Assembly: GCF_029211185.1 (NCBI RefSeq)
Contig: NZ_JARGDO010000005.1
Span: 1 to 64,000, forward strand
Reading direction: 5' to 3'
DNA length: 64,000 bases
From: Tessaracoccus caeni
GTDB taxonomy: Bacteria > Actinomycetota > Actinomycetes > Propionibacteriales > Propionibacteriaceae
The notes below the pieces were generated by a model. It was not told the origin of the DNA, ran no database searches, and saw only the letters and a program-made list of their open reading frames with translations. A program made the position numbers and the translations under genes. Shown one piece after another: positions 50,637 through 59,021 of this stretch. Numbering within the stretch: the stretch's first letter is position 1; each line of letters begins with the position of its first letter.

Positions 50637-51350
50637 GTGACTTCCTCGCAGCGCCGTGTTCGCTACGCCGTGATCGCCGTGGTCGCGGTGATCCTGGTAG
50701 CGCTCGTCTACTACCTCAGCAGGCCCGACGGCCAGAACACCGAACCCAAGCCCACCGGCTCCGTGAGCATGGTCACAGAACCATCTGCAACCAGCTCGCC
50801 CGCTCCGGCCGCTTCTCCCTCCCCCTCCGTCTCCGTTGCCGACTCCCCGCCGGCCGGATGCGTGACGACGGCCACCGAGGGCTTCACTCCCACGCGCTAC
50901 ACCATCGAATCGTTGGACGTCGACGAGCCGGTGGTCTCCCTGCCCCTCACCGACGATGGCTCGATTCCCGCGCCCCCCAAGCGCGAGGCCCGCGTGGCCG
51001 CCTGGTGGAACGAGGGTCCGATCCCGGGCGACGATGAAGGCCGCGTGATCCTGTCGATTCACACCTACCGCAACGGCGGAGCGCTGGGCAACGAGCTCTT
51101 GGACGAGAAGACCGACAAGACCCCCCTGAAGAAGGGCGACATCATCGCCCTCCACGACGACAAGGGCAACACGGCCTGCTACGAGTACGCCGACTTCACC
51201 GAGATCGTGGCGGCCGATTACGACCCTAACTCGGACGTGATGATCAAGGAGGACGGCGCCCCGTCGCTGGTCCTCATCATCTGCACGGCCTTCGACTGGG
51301 ACACCGAAATCTGGGAGAACCGGGCGCTGTTCTACGCCGACGCGATCTGA
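50637..51350 (+). CDS. Class F/E-type sortase
   Basis: A membrane-anchored transpeptidase of 237 residues. One N-terminal helix (about 9-27), a Ser/Pro/Thr linker to about 75, then the sortase barrel. The catalytic triad is visible: His142 in SIHTYRNG, Cys216 in IICTAFDW and Arg229 in ENRALFYAD. Class F sortases are single-copy, without an adjacent pilin operon, and their substrates are scattered; none with LPxTG is in the window. The start is GTG. It diverges from rpsA. Confidence 0.85.
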   Translation: MTSSQRRVRYAVIAVVAVILVALVYYLSRPDGQNTEPKPTGSVSMVTEPSATSSPAPAASPSPSVSVADSPPAGCVTTATEGFTPTRYTIESLDVDEPVVSLPLTDDGSIPAPPKREARVAAWWNEGPIPGDDEGRVILSIHTYRNGGALGNELLDEKTDKTPLKKGDIIALHDDKGNTACYEYADFTEIVAADYDPNSDVMIKEDGAPSLVLIICTAFDWDTEIWENRALFYADAI

Positions 51351-51355
51351 CGCCC

Positions 51356-51381
51356 GCCGCCCACCATGGTCAGTGGGCGGC
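51356..51381. terminator. Convergent terminator hairpin between the sortase and polA genes
   Basis: GCCGCCCAC (51356-51364) and GTGGGCGGC (51373-51381) form a perfect 9-bp stem around an 8-base loop. The right arm includes the polA stop region. It could serve both genes. Confidence 0.65.
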
Positions 51382-54042
51382 GTCCTGCCAGGACGATCCG
51401 ACGCCGATGGAGACCTCCAACGGCACCGCCAGCTCCATGGCGCCCGCCATCTCGGCCTTAACCAACGATGCGACGGCGTCGGTCTCCCCCGGCGCGATCT
51501 CCAGCACCAGCTCGTCGTGCACCTGAAGCAGCATCCGGCTCTGCAGGCCGGAGGCCTTCAGCGCATCGGCCACCTTGATCATCGCCACCTTGATAACGTC
51601 GGCGGCGGACCCCTGGATCGGCGAATTGAGCGCCGCGCGCTCGGCCATCTCGCGACGCTGCCGGTTGCTGGAGGTGAGATCCGGCAGGTAGCGGCGCCGG
51701 CCCAGCAGCGTCTCGGTGTAGCCGCGGGTACGCGCCTCCTCGACGACCTTCGCCAAGTACTCGCGCACTCCGCCGACCCGCGCGAAATAGGCGTCCATCA
51801 GCTCCCGCGCCTCGGCCACCGAGATCTTGAGCTGGTTGGACAGCCCGAAGGCGCTGAGCCCATAGGCGAGACCGTAGTTCATCGCCTTGATCCGGGCGCG
51901 CATCTCCCCCGTCACCTCTTCGGACGGCACATGGAAGACGATGGCCGCCATCTCGTTGTGGAAGTCGCGACCGGAGCGGAACGCGTCGATCAGCCCCTCG
52001 TCGCCGCTGGCGTGGGCCATCAGGCGCATCTCGATCTGCGAGTAGTCGGCGCTCATCAACGTCTCGTAGCCGCGGCCCGGCACGAAGGCGCTGCGGATGC
52101 GTCGGCCCATGGGGGTGCGGATCGGGATGTTCTGCAGGTTGGGATCCACCGATGACAGGCGCCCGGTGGCGGCGATGGTCTGCACGTAGGTGGTGTGGAT
52201 GCGCCCGTCGTCCTTGACCGCGGCGAGCAGCCCGTCGACGGTCTGCCGCAGCCGGATCGCGTCGCGGTGCGCCAGCAGGTGCTCGAGGAACGGGTGGCCC
52301 GTCTTGGCGAACAGCGACTCGAGCGCCTCCGCGTCGGTGGTGTAGCCCGACTTGGTGCGCCGCGTCTTGGGCATGCCCAGTTCGTCGAAGAGCACGCCCT
52401 GCAGCTGCTTGGGCGAGCCCAGGTTCACCTCGTGGCCGAGCACGTCATAAGCGGCCTGCTGGGCACCGCTGACGAGCCCGTCGAAGTCGTCGCGCAGCCC
52501 GTTCAGCCGATCGAGGTCGACGGCGACGCCGAGCACCTCCATGTCGGCCAGCGTGCGCTGCAGCGGCAGCTCCACCTGGTCGAGCAGAGCGGCGACGCCG
52601 CGCTGCCCCAGCTCGGGGCGGAGCACCTCGGCCAGGTCGAAGATCGCGCGCGCCGTGCGCAGCGCGGAGTCGGCGTCGTCGTCGCTCTCCTCGTCGAAGT
52701 CGAAGGCGAGCTGGCCTTGATCGCTGGCCTCGGTGGGAGCGAGATCGCGCTTCAGGTACCGCAGCACCAGGTCGGCCAGGTCGTAGGTGCGCTGATCGGG
52801 CCGCAGCAGATAGGCGGCCAGCAGCGTGTCGAAGAGGACGCCGCTCAGCTGCCAGCCGCGCGAGCGACAGGCCAGCATGGGCCCCTTGGCTTCGTGCAGC
52901 ACCTTGCCCCGCGCCGGGTCGGCCAGCCAGTCGGCGAGCCCCTGCTCGTCCTCCGGACCGAGCTCCGCCACGTCGACATAGGCGCCCTCGCCGTCGCCGG
53001 CCGCGAACGCCAGCGCGAAGACGTCGCCCGCACCGGCGCCCCAGAGACCCACCACGTGGAGGGCGACCGGATCCTTCGCGTGCGCATCCAGCCATCCGGG
53101 CAGCGCCCCTGCCGCCAGCCGTTGTCCGCGCACCTCGAGCTGCTCGACGGCGACCGGCTCCGACGGGCTCAGCTCCAGCAGCCGCTCGCGCAGCACCCGG
53201 AACTCCAGCGCGTCGAACAGGCTGTGCACCCGTTCCCGATCCCAGTCGTGGCGCTCCAGCTCGTCGGGCCCCATCGGCAGCGCCACGTCGCGCACCAGCG
53301 CATTGAGCCGGCGGTTGCGCCGCACGTCTTCGAGATGATCGCGGAAGGACTGACCGGCCTTGCCCGGCACCTGCTCTGCGCGCTCCAGCAGGTTCTCCAG
53401 CCCGTCGTACTGGGCGAGCCACTTGGCCGCGGTCTTGGGGCCGACGCCGGGCACGCCCGGCAGGTTGTCGCTGGCCTCCCCCACCAGGGCCGCGAGCTCC
53501 GGGTAGCGCGCGGGCGGCACCAGGTACTTCTCCTCGACGCTCTCCGGCGTCATGCGGGCGAGATCCGAGACGCCCTTGCGCGGGTACAGGACCGTGACCT
53601 TGTCGGTGACCAGCTGCATGGCGTCGCGGTCTCCCGTGACGATCGAGACCTCGAAGCCCTCCGAACCCGCCTGGGTGGCCAAGGTGGCGATGATGTCGTC
53701 GGCCTCATAGCCCTCTGATTCCAGATGCACGACGTTGAGCGCATCCAGCACGTCCTTGAGCAGCTCGACCTGCCCCTTGAACTCCGCCGGCGACGCGGAG
53801 CGGGTGGCCTTGTACTCCGGGTAGGAGTCGGTGCGGAACGAGTGCCGGGACACGTCGAAGGCCACCGCCAGATGTGTGGGCTGCTCGTCGCGGAGCACGT
53901 TGATCAGCATCGAGGTGAACCCGAACACCGCGTTGGTGTGCTGCCCCGTGGAGGTCGCGAAGTTGTCCACCGGCAGCGCGAAGAACGCCCGGTAGGCCAC
54001 CGAATGGCCGTCGATCAGTAGAAGCCGCTTGCTGTTGGTCAC
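51370..54042 (-). CDS. polA: DNA polymerase I
   Basis: Replicative gap-filling and repair polymerase of 890 residues. The N-terminal 5'-3' exonuclease (1-300) has LLIDGHSVAYRAFFAL, VTGDRDAMQLV and GVGPKTAAKWLAQ. The central domain (about 310-480) is a degenerate 3'-5' exonuclease without clear metal acids. The polymerase domain has motif A DYSQIEMRLMAH, motif B KAMNYGLAYGLSAFG and motif C QVHDELVLE. The start is GTG 54042, six bases after a PafBC-type -10 box, so expression should rise with DNA damage together with uvrABC. Confidence 0.96.
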   Translation of the reverse strand: MTNSKRLLLIDGHSVAYRAFFALPVDNFATSTGQHTNAVFGFTSMLINVLRDEQPTHLAVAFDVSRHSFRTDSYPEYKATRSASPAEFKGQVELLKDVLDALNVVHLESEGYEADDIIATLATQAGSEGFEVSIVTGDRDAMQLVTDKVTVLYPRKGVSDLARMTPESVEEKYLVPPARYPELAALVGEASDNLPGVPGVGPKTAAKWLAQYDGLENLLERAEQVPGKAGQSFRDHLEDVRRNRRLNALVRDVALPMGPDELERHDWDRERVHSLFDALEFRVLRERLLELSPSEPVAVEQLEVRGQRLAAGALPGWLDAHAKDPVALHVVGLWGAGAGDVFALAFAAGDGEGAYVDVAELGPEDEQGLADWLADPARGKVLHEAKGPMLACRSRGWQLSGVLFDTLLAAYLLRPDQRTYDLADLVLRYLKRDLAPTEASDQGQLAFDFDEESDDDADSALRTARAIFDLAEVLRPELGQRGVAALLDQVELPLQRTLADMEVLGVAVDLDRLNGLRDDFDGLVSGAQQAAYDVLGHEVNLGSPKQLQGVLFDELGMPKTRRTKSGYTTDAEALESLFAKTGHPFLEHLLAHRDAIRLRQTVDGLLAAVKDDGRIHTTYVQTIAATGRLSSVDPNLQNIPIRTPMGRRIRSAFVPGRGYETLMSADYSQIEMRLMAHASGDEGLIDAFRSGRDFHNEMAAIVFHVPSEEVTGEMRARIKAMNYGLAYGLSAFGLSNQLKISVAEARELMDAYFARVGGVREYLAKVVEEARTRGYTETLLGRRRYLPDLTSSNRQRREMAERAALNSPIQGSAADVIKVAMIKVADALKASGLQSRMLLQVHDELVLEIAPGETDAVASLVKAEMAGAMELAVPLEVSIGVGSSWQDAAH

Positions 54043-54048
54043 CCCACG

Positions 54049-54071
54049 AGCCTATCGGTCCGCCCCGACAG
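54049..54071 (-). promoter_or_regulatory. PafBC/RecA-NDp-type promoter of polA
   Basis: On the minus strand CTGTCGGGG (54063-54071), eight bases, then TAGGCT (54049-54054). Six bases separate it from GTG 54042, so the message is predicted to be leaderless. Confidence 0.72.
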
Positions 54072-54094
54072 TATGAGATCGATAGGCTCGGCAC

Positions 54095-54505
54095 ATGACT
54101 CTCCCCGACTGGGCCGTGCCCATGGTTTCCCCGCTCGACCAGAAGATGGGCATCGTGCTGACCGAGCTCACCCCCGAGCGGGTATGCGGCGTCATGCCCG
54201 TCGAGGCCAACCAGCAGCCGTTCGGGCTGCTGCATGGCGGCGCCAACGGCGTGCTGATCGAATCGCTGGCGTCGATGGGCGCCTATGCCCATGGACGTCC
54301 GAGAGGCCGCGCCGGGGTGGGCGTCGACCTCAACGTGACCCACGTGCGCTCCGCGCGCTCCGGGATGGTCACGGGTGTGGCCACCGCCATCCACCTGGGC
54401 GAACGGTTGGCCATCTACGAAGTGACGCTCACCGACGATCAAGGCCGGGTAACGGCGACCGGCAGGCTGACCTGTCAGATGGTCGACCTGCCGGCGCGCG
54501 GGTGA
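54095..54505 (+). CDS. PaaI-type hotdog thioesterase
   Basis: A 136-residue hotdog-fold acyl-CoA thioesterase. The catalytic-site motif NQQPFGLLHGGANGVLIESL (residues about 39-58) has the HGG typical of PaaI/YbdB/MenI enzymes. It ends DDQGRVTATGRLTCQM. In many genomes the polA-linked copy is annotated as a 1,4-dihydroxy-2-naphthoyl-CoA hydrolase-like protein; the substrate cannot be fixed here. It diverges from polA and converges on pdtaR. Confidence 0.88.
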   Translation: MTLPDWAVPMVSPLDQKMGIVLTELTPERVCGVMPVEANQQPFGLLHGGANGVLIESLASMGAYAHGRPRGRAGVGVDLNVTHVRSARSGMVTGVATAIHLGERLAIYEVTLTDDQGRVTATGRLTCQMVDLPARG

Positions 54506-54518
54506 GAGGTGCCGAGCC

Positions 54519-55103
54519 CTACTTCTTCTTGTTGTGGCTGATGACGCCCTCGGCGACATCGCGCATCGACTTGCGCAGATCCATCGCGGTCTTCTGGATC
54601 CAGCGGAAGGCCTCGGGCTCGGTGAGCCCCAGATCCTTCTGCAGGATGCCCTTGGCCTGATCGATGATCTTGCGGGACTCGAAGCGCTCCTCCAAGGAGG
54701 CCAGCTCGTCCTCGATCGCCTTGAGCTCGGCGAACCGGCCCATCGCGATCTCGATGGCGGGCACCACGTCGGAGGCGTCGAACGGCTTGACGACGTAGGC
54801 CATCGCGCCGGCGTCGCGCGCCCGCTCGACCAGATCGCGCTGGCTGAAGGCGGTGAGCATCACGATGGGCGCGATGCGCTCCTCGGCGATCACCTCCGCC
54901 GCCGCGATCCCGTCCATCTTGGGCATCTTCACATCCATGATCACCAGGTCGGGCACGAGCTTGCGCGCCAGCTCCACGGCTTCCTCGCCGTCAGCTGCCT
55001 GGCCGACAACCTCGTAACCCTCCTCTCCGAGGAGCTCGACGAGATCAAGACGGATCAGGGCCTCGTCCTCGGCAACGAGCACGGTTGGCTTCTTCTTACT
55101 CAT
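54519..55103 (-). CDS. pdtaR: ANTAR-domain response regulator (PdtaR type)
   Basis: A two-component regulator of 194 residues that acts on RNA. The receiver domain (1-125) starts PTVLVAEDEALIRLDL and has the phospho-acceptor Asp in LVIMDVKMPKMDG, Thr in VMLTAFS and Lys in VVKPFDA. The C-terminal ANTAR domain (about 130-190) includes SRKIIDQAKGILQKDLGL and FRWIQKTAMDLRKSMRDVA. Phosphorylated ANTAR proteins bind paired hexaloop hairpins to prevent termination. The cognate kinase PdtaS is not in the window. Its place near polA and pyk is usual in actinobacteria. Confidence 0.94.
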   Translation of the reverse strand: MSKKKPTVLVAEDEALIRLDLVELLGEEGYEVVGQAADGEEAVELARKLVPDLVIMDVKMPKMDGIAAAEVIAEERIAPIVMLTAFSQRDLVERARDAGAMAYVVKPFDASDVVPAIEIAMGRFAELKAIEDELASLEERFESRKIIDQAKGILQKDLGLTEPEAFRWIQKTAMDLRKSMRDVAEGVISHNKKK

Positions 55104-55252
55104 GCACTGTCTCTTCCTAAACGTCTACTGGGGCTTCTCGTCGATCTGCCCCGCGCAAATCCTATCGCGTCTCCGCAACAAATTCCCCCTGGAGAAAAGT
55201 TCCGTGGACCTATGGCACAATGATGTTCGCCCTAGTGGATGCGCTAGGGCAG

Positions 55253-55338
55253 GCCCGGGTGGCGGAATGGTATACGCGGACGGCTCAAACCCGTCTGGCC
55301 GCAAGGCCGTAGGGGTTCGACTCCCCTCCCGGGCACCA
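55253..55338 (+). tRNA. tRNA-Leu (CAA)
   Basis: A class II tRNA with the long variable arm. Acceptor stem GCCCGGG pairs with CCCGGGC, the anticodon arm is GACGG-CTCAAAC-CCGTC (anticodon CAA, reading UUG), the T-arm has GGTTCGACTCC, and the 3' CCA is encoded. A perfect 7-bp inverted repeat GCCCTAG/CTAGGGC (55229-55250) lies two bases upstream and may be a processing or promoter-linked stem. A terminator follows 10 bases downstream. Confidence 0.97.
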
Positions 55339-55347
55339 CAGAAAAGG

Positions 55348-55381
55348 TGAGGGCCGGACGCCACATGGCGTCCGGCCCTCA
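55348..55381. terminator. Bidirectional terminator between tRNA-Leu and pyk
   Basis: TGAGGGCCGGACGCCA (55348-55363) and its exact complement (55366-55381) form a 16-bp perfect stem with a two-base loop. It follows the tRNA and lies 21 bases past the pyk stop on the other strand. Confidence 0.85.
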
Positions 55382-55401
55382 TCGCTGTGCTCCCGCGAGC
55401 G

Positions 55402-56817
55402 TCAGCCGCGTTCCTTGGCGCGCAGCACGCGCAGGTTGTTGGTCTTGCCGGGCAGGCCCATGGGCGAGCCCGACAGGATCACGACGCGCTCCCCTATCTT
55501 CATCATGTCGTTGTCCAGGAGGAAGTTCTCCACGTACTCGACCATCTTGTCCTGATCGCCGAAGGTGGGCGTGATGATGGTGCGCACACCCCAGGTCAGG
55601 GTCATCCGCTGACGGGTGGACACGTCGGGGGTGAACACCAGCAGCGGGATGTCGGAACGGAGCCGAGCCAGCCGCGAGCCGGTGTCGCCGGACTTGGTGA
55701 ATCCGATGAGATAGCGGGCGTTCATCCGCTGAGCCACATCGTTGGCCACATAGGCCAGGACGCCACCGGTGGTGTGCGGATCCCAGTCGATGTGATGGAT
55801 CTGGTTGTGGCCCTCTTCCTCGGTGCGCTTGATGATGCGCGCCATGGTGGAGACGGTCTCCACCGGGAAGGCACCGATCGAGGTCTCGCCGGAGAGCATC
55901 ACCGCGTCGGCACCGTCCAGCACCGCGTTGGCGACGTCGGAGGTCTCGGCACGCGTGGGACGCGGGTTGGCGATCATCGAATCGAGCATCTGGGTGGCCA
56001 CGATCACCGGCTTCGCCCAGCGGCGCGCCGCGTTGATGATGCGCTTCTGCACCAGCGGCACGTCCTCCAGGGGCAGCTCGACGCCGAGGTCACCGCGGGC
56101 GACCATCAGGGCGTCGAAGGAGTCGACGATGTCCTGCAGGTTGTCGATCGCCTGAGGCTTCTCCAGCTTCGCGATGACGGGGATGCGTCGGCCTTCCTCG
56201 TCCATGATCTCGTGCACGCGCTTGACGTCGTCGGCGCTGCGCACGAAGGAGAGGGCGATCATGTCGATGTCCTGAGCGAGGGCCCAGCGCAGGTCGCGCT
56301 CGTCCTTCTCGCTCAGGGCCGGGACGGACACGGCCACGCCGGGCAGGTTGATGCCCTTGTTGTTGGACACGGGGCCGGGAACGACGACACGGCAGACGAC
56401 CTCGGTGTCGGTGACCTCGATGGCGCGGAGGCCGACCTTGCCGTCATCGATCAGGATGTCGTCGCCGGGCTTGACGTCGCCGCACAGGCCCTTGTAGGTG
56501 GTGGAGCAGCGCTCCACCGTGCCCGGGACGTCGTTGATGGTGATGGTGAACGTCGCTCCGGGCTCGAGCTGGACGGGACCGTTCTCGAAACGGCCGAGAC
56601 GAATCTTGGGGCCCTGCAGGTCGGCGAGGACGCCGACGGGCTGGCCGAGGGTAGCTGAGGCCTCACGCACGTTGCGCAGACGAGCGGCGTGCTCGTCATA
56701 GTCGCCGTGGCTCATGTTGAGCCGAGCGACGTTCATGCCGGCACCGATCAACTCGATCAGGCGCTCGGTCTTCTCCGCAGCGGGGCCAAGGGTACATACG
56801 ATCTTTGCTCTACGCAC
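55402..56817 (-). CDS. pyk: Pyruvate kinase
   Basis: Final ATP-forming step of glycolysis. The 471-residue protein starts RRAKIVCTLGPAAEKTERL and shows GMNVARLNMSHG, MVARGDLGVELPLEDVP (metal and substrate site), KPVIVATQMLDSMI and PTRAETSDVANAVLDGADA. The C-terminal allosteric domain (about 350-471) ends GLPGKTNNLRVLRAKERG. It is single, between the tRNA and the rluD-lspA-traR cluster. Confidence 0.97.
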   Translation of the reverse strand: MRRAKIVCTLGPAAEKTERLIELIGAGMNVARLNMSHGDYDEHAARLRNVREASATLGQPVGVLADLQGPKIRLGRFENGPVQLEPGATFTITINDVPGTVERCSTTYKGLCGDVKPGDDILIDDGKVGLRAIEVTDTEVVCRVVVPGPVSNNKGINLPGVAVSVPALSEKDERDLRWALAQDIDMIALSFVRSADDVKRVHEIMDEEGRRIPVIAKLEKPQAIDNLQDIVDSFDALMVARGDLGVELPLEDVPLVQKRIINAARRWAKPVIVATQMLDSMIANPRPTRAETSDVANAVLDGADAVMLSGETSIGAFPVETVSTMARIIKRTEEEGHNQIHHIDWDPHTTGGVLAYVANDVAQRMNARYLIGFTKSGDTGSRLARLRSDIPLLVFTPDVSTRQRMTLTWGVRTIITPTFGDQDKMVEYVENFLLDNDMMKIGERVVILSGSPMGLPGKTNNLRVLRAKERG

Positions 56818-56863
56818 GGCGTAATCGTACCCGACCAGTGTGAACGTCCTGTTACCGACGGGC

Positions 56864-57784
56864 CTATCCTTGGCGGACGATTTCCAACGCGTTCGCCAGA
56901 TCTGCCGGGTAGTCGGAGGTGAAGCTCACCCATTCTCCGCTGCGCGGGTGGACGAAGCCCAGCTCGACGGCGTGCAGCCACTGACGCACCAAGCCCAGTC
57001 GCTCCGCCAGCACCGGATCCGCGCCGTACAGCGGATCACCCGCGCACGGGTGACCGATGGCGGAGAGATGCACGCGGATCTGGTGGGTCCGCCCGGTCTC
57101 GAGGTGGATCTGCAGCAGCGTCGCGCTGCGATGCGCCTCCAGCGTGTCGTAGTGGGTGACGCTGTGCCGCCCGCCCTCGACGATCGCCATCTTCCATTCG
57201 TGACCGGGGTGGCGGGCGATCGGCGCCTCGATGGTCCCCTCGAACGGATCGGGGTGGCCCTGGGCGAGCGCGTGATAGATCTTGTTCACCTCGCGGTCGC
57301 GGAAGGCCTGCTTGAGGATGCTGTAGGCGCCCTCCGACTTGGCTACCACCATCAGGCCGGAGGTTCCCACGTCGAGGCGCTGGACGATGCCCTGTCGCTC
57401 TGCCGCTCCCGACGTCGACACCTGCACGCCCACGGACGCCAGGTGCTCGACGACGGAGCCCCCCTCCCAGCCGAGGCTGGGATGTGCGGCCACTCCCGCG
57501 GGCTTGTCGACGACCACCAGATCGGCGTCCTCGTGCACGATGCTCATGCCGTCGGCGTGCTGCGGCCTGACGGTGGGGGCCGTGGGCTTGGCGGCGTCGT
57601 CGAGTTCCACCAGCTCTCCCCCGGCGACCCGGGCCGAGCCCTTCGTCGCCGTCGTACCGTTCACCTGTACCGCGCCGGCCTCGATGAGGGCGTCGATCCG
57701 GGAACGGCTGTACCCGCTCACCCGGGCGAGCGTGGCGTCGAGCCGCTCGCCCGCGAGGCCGTCGGGCAGGAGGAAGACGCTCAT
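56864..57784 (-). CDS. rluD: RluD-family 23S rRNA pseudouridine synthase
   Basis: A 306-residue RluA-family pseudouridine synthase. An S4 RNA-binding domain (about 14-75: [31 protein letters not shown]) precedes the catalytic domain, where the nucleophilic Asp is in [18 protein letters not shown] and the later motif is [13 protein letters not shown]. Members modify helix 69 or nearby positions. Its start overlaps the lspA stop by four bases. The ATG giving MSVFLLPDG is used because a longer frame runs antiparallel through lspA codons in another phase. Confidence 0.92.
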   Translation of the reverse strand: MSVFLLPDGLAGERLDATLARVSGYSRSRIDALIEAGAVQVNGTTATKGSARVAGGELVELDDAAKPTAPTVRPQHADGMSIVHEDADLVVVDKPAGVAAHPSLGWEGGSVVEHLASVGVQVSTSGAAERQGIVQRLDVGTSGLMVVAKSEGAYSILKQAFRDREVNKIYHALAQGHPDPFEGTIEAPIARHPGHEWKMAIVEGGRHSVTHYDTLEAHRSATLLQIHLETGRTHQIRVHLSAIGHPCAGDPLYGADPVLAERLGLVRQWLHAVELGFVHPRSGEWVSFTSDYPADLANALEIVRQG

Positions 57785-58296
57785 GCGGCCTCCGCCGCCG
57801 ACGCCGCCGCTGCCCGTTCCGCCCGATCTCCCCGGAAGGACATCAGAATGATGAGGGCGGCCGCGCTGGTGATGCAGATGTCGGCGACGTTGAAGATCGC
57901 GAAGTACGGCAGCTGGAAGAAGTCGACGACGTGGCCGCGCATGAACGACGGCGGCTGGGTTATCCGGTCGTAGAGGTTGCCGGTGATCCCGCCCAGCATC
58001 AGCCCGAGCGCCACCGCGTGCCACGTCTGCGTCATCCGGGGCAGCCCGAAGACCAGCAGGCCCACGGCGACGAGCACCGCGAACACCGAGAACACCAGAG
58101 TGGTGCCGCTGCCGAGGCCGAAGGCGGCACCGGGATTGCTCACCAGGGTGAACTTGAGAAGAGAACCGAGCACCTCGACGCTCTCGCCCCATTCCATGCG
58201 CGCGACGACGGCGGCCTTGGTGATCTGGTCCACTCCCAGCATGAGGAACCAGATCCCCAGCGAGATCAGAGGCAGCCCTGGTGGCTTACGGCTCAG
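57781..58296 (-). CDS. lspA: Lipoprotein signal peptidase, probable CTG start
   Basis: Aspartyl protease that removes the signal peptide of lipoproteins after diacylglycerol transfer. Four transmembrane helices are expected. The [11 protein letters not shown] motif, GNLYDR and [11 protein letters not shown] with the catalytic Asp pair are seen. The first ATG (58242) would give 153 residues and cut off the first helix. The in-frame sequence upstream ([17 protein letters not shown]) supplies it, but has no ATG, GTG or TTG. The CTG at 58296 overlaps the traR stop (CTGA) and has AGGAA five bases before, giving the usual length of about 171. Confidence 0.85.
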   Translation of the reverse strand: MSRKPPGLPLISLGIWFLMLGVDQITKAAVVARMEWGESVEVLGSLLKFTLVSNPGAAFGLGSGTTLVFSVFAVLVAVGLLVFGLPRMTQTWHAVALGLMLGGITGNLYDRITQPPSFMRGHVVDFFQLPYFAIFNVADICITSAAALIILMSFRGDRAERAAAASAAEAA

Positions 58297-58715
58297 CGTC
58301 GTTCCTCACGCTGCTTGCACGCGACGCAGAGCGTTGCCCGGGGGAACACCTGCAGGCGTCCCTTTCCGATGGGCTGACCGCACACCTCGCACAGACCGTA
58401 CTCGCCCTGGTCGAACAGGGACAGCGCGAGGCGCTGCTGCTCGGCCATCTCACGCACGTTGGCGGCCAGCGACAACTCCTGATCGCGCTCGAAGTTGCTC
58501 GAGCCGACATCGGCCGGGTCGCGGCCCGCACCGTCGGTACCGCCCTTGAGGAGACTCGCCAATTCGGCTTCGGTCACCCGGATGCGCTTCTCGAGCCGCT
58601 CCAGCTCCTCGACCAACTCGGCGCGCTGCTCGGCGACCTCTTCTGGGGTCCAGGGGTCTTCGCCTTCCCTAACGGGAAGCACGACATCCGTGGACTCGGC
58701 TTTCCTTGACGACAT
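58293..58715 (-). CDS. TraR/DksA-family zinc-finger protein
   Basis: A 140-residue protein. An N-terminal coiled coil (about 25-60: EQRAELVEELERLEKRIRV) is followed by a C-terminal four-Cys zinc finger, CEVCGQPI and CVACKQ (residues 109-135). DksA-like proteins act on RNA polymerase via the secondary channel; actinobacterial short forms are little studied. It lies first in traR-lspA-rluD and overlaps lspA by four bases. Confidence 0.88.
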   Translation of the reverse strand: MSSRKAESTDVVLPVREGEDPWTPEEVAEQRAELVEELERLEKRIRVTEAELASLLKGGTDGAGRDPADVGSSNFERDQELSLAANVREMAEQQRLALSLFDQGEYGLCEVCGQPIGKGRLQVFPRATLCVACKQREERR

Positions 58716-58800
58716 TGTGGCGGACTGATCCTTACATCTTGAATTTCAGACAACCGAGTGGATTGCTGTCCGGCGAGGCTACACCACATTGATGAAAATA

Positions 58801-58963
58801 AGAGACTCCGCAGGTAGGTGGCACCTACTGCGGCGCACTGGCTGGCGACCTGGCTACGTTGTCCAACTCACCGGCATACCCAATGCAGGTTTCGTTCTCC
58901 GCCTTGCCAGATCATCCATCCAGCACGTCCTCGCTACGGCACCACCTACCTGCGGAACCTCTA
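58801..58963. mobile_element. 163-bp MITE-like unit bounded by inverted copies of the palindromic repeat
   Basis: The left end (58801-58833) begins AGAGACTCCGCAGGTAGGTG and the right end (58939-58963) is the inverse of AGAGGTTCCGCAGGTAGGTG. The 105-bp interior has no reading frame of note. Inverted ends, small size and no transposase fit a non-autonomous miniature element. It lies between traR and divIVA. Confidence 0.65.
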
Positions 58964-58994
58964 AAACAGGCCGACGCGCAACGCCGGCCTGTTT
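58964..58994 (-). terminator. Intrinsic terminator of divIVA
   Basis: AAACAGGCCG (58964-58973) and CGGCCTGTTT (58985-58994) form a perfect 10-bp stem. Read on the minus strand it ends in a T-run. It is 27 bases past the divIVA stop. Confidence 0.82.
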
Positions 58995-59021
58995 CTCACA
59001 ATGCAGAGGTTCTCCGGAGCC

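Noticed and set aside
52195-53718. 507-codon plus-strand frame inside polA
   Set aside because: Antisense shadow of polA, without a start signal or recognisable domain.
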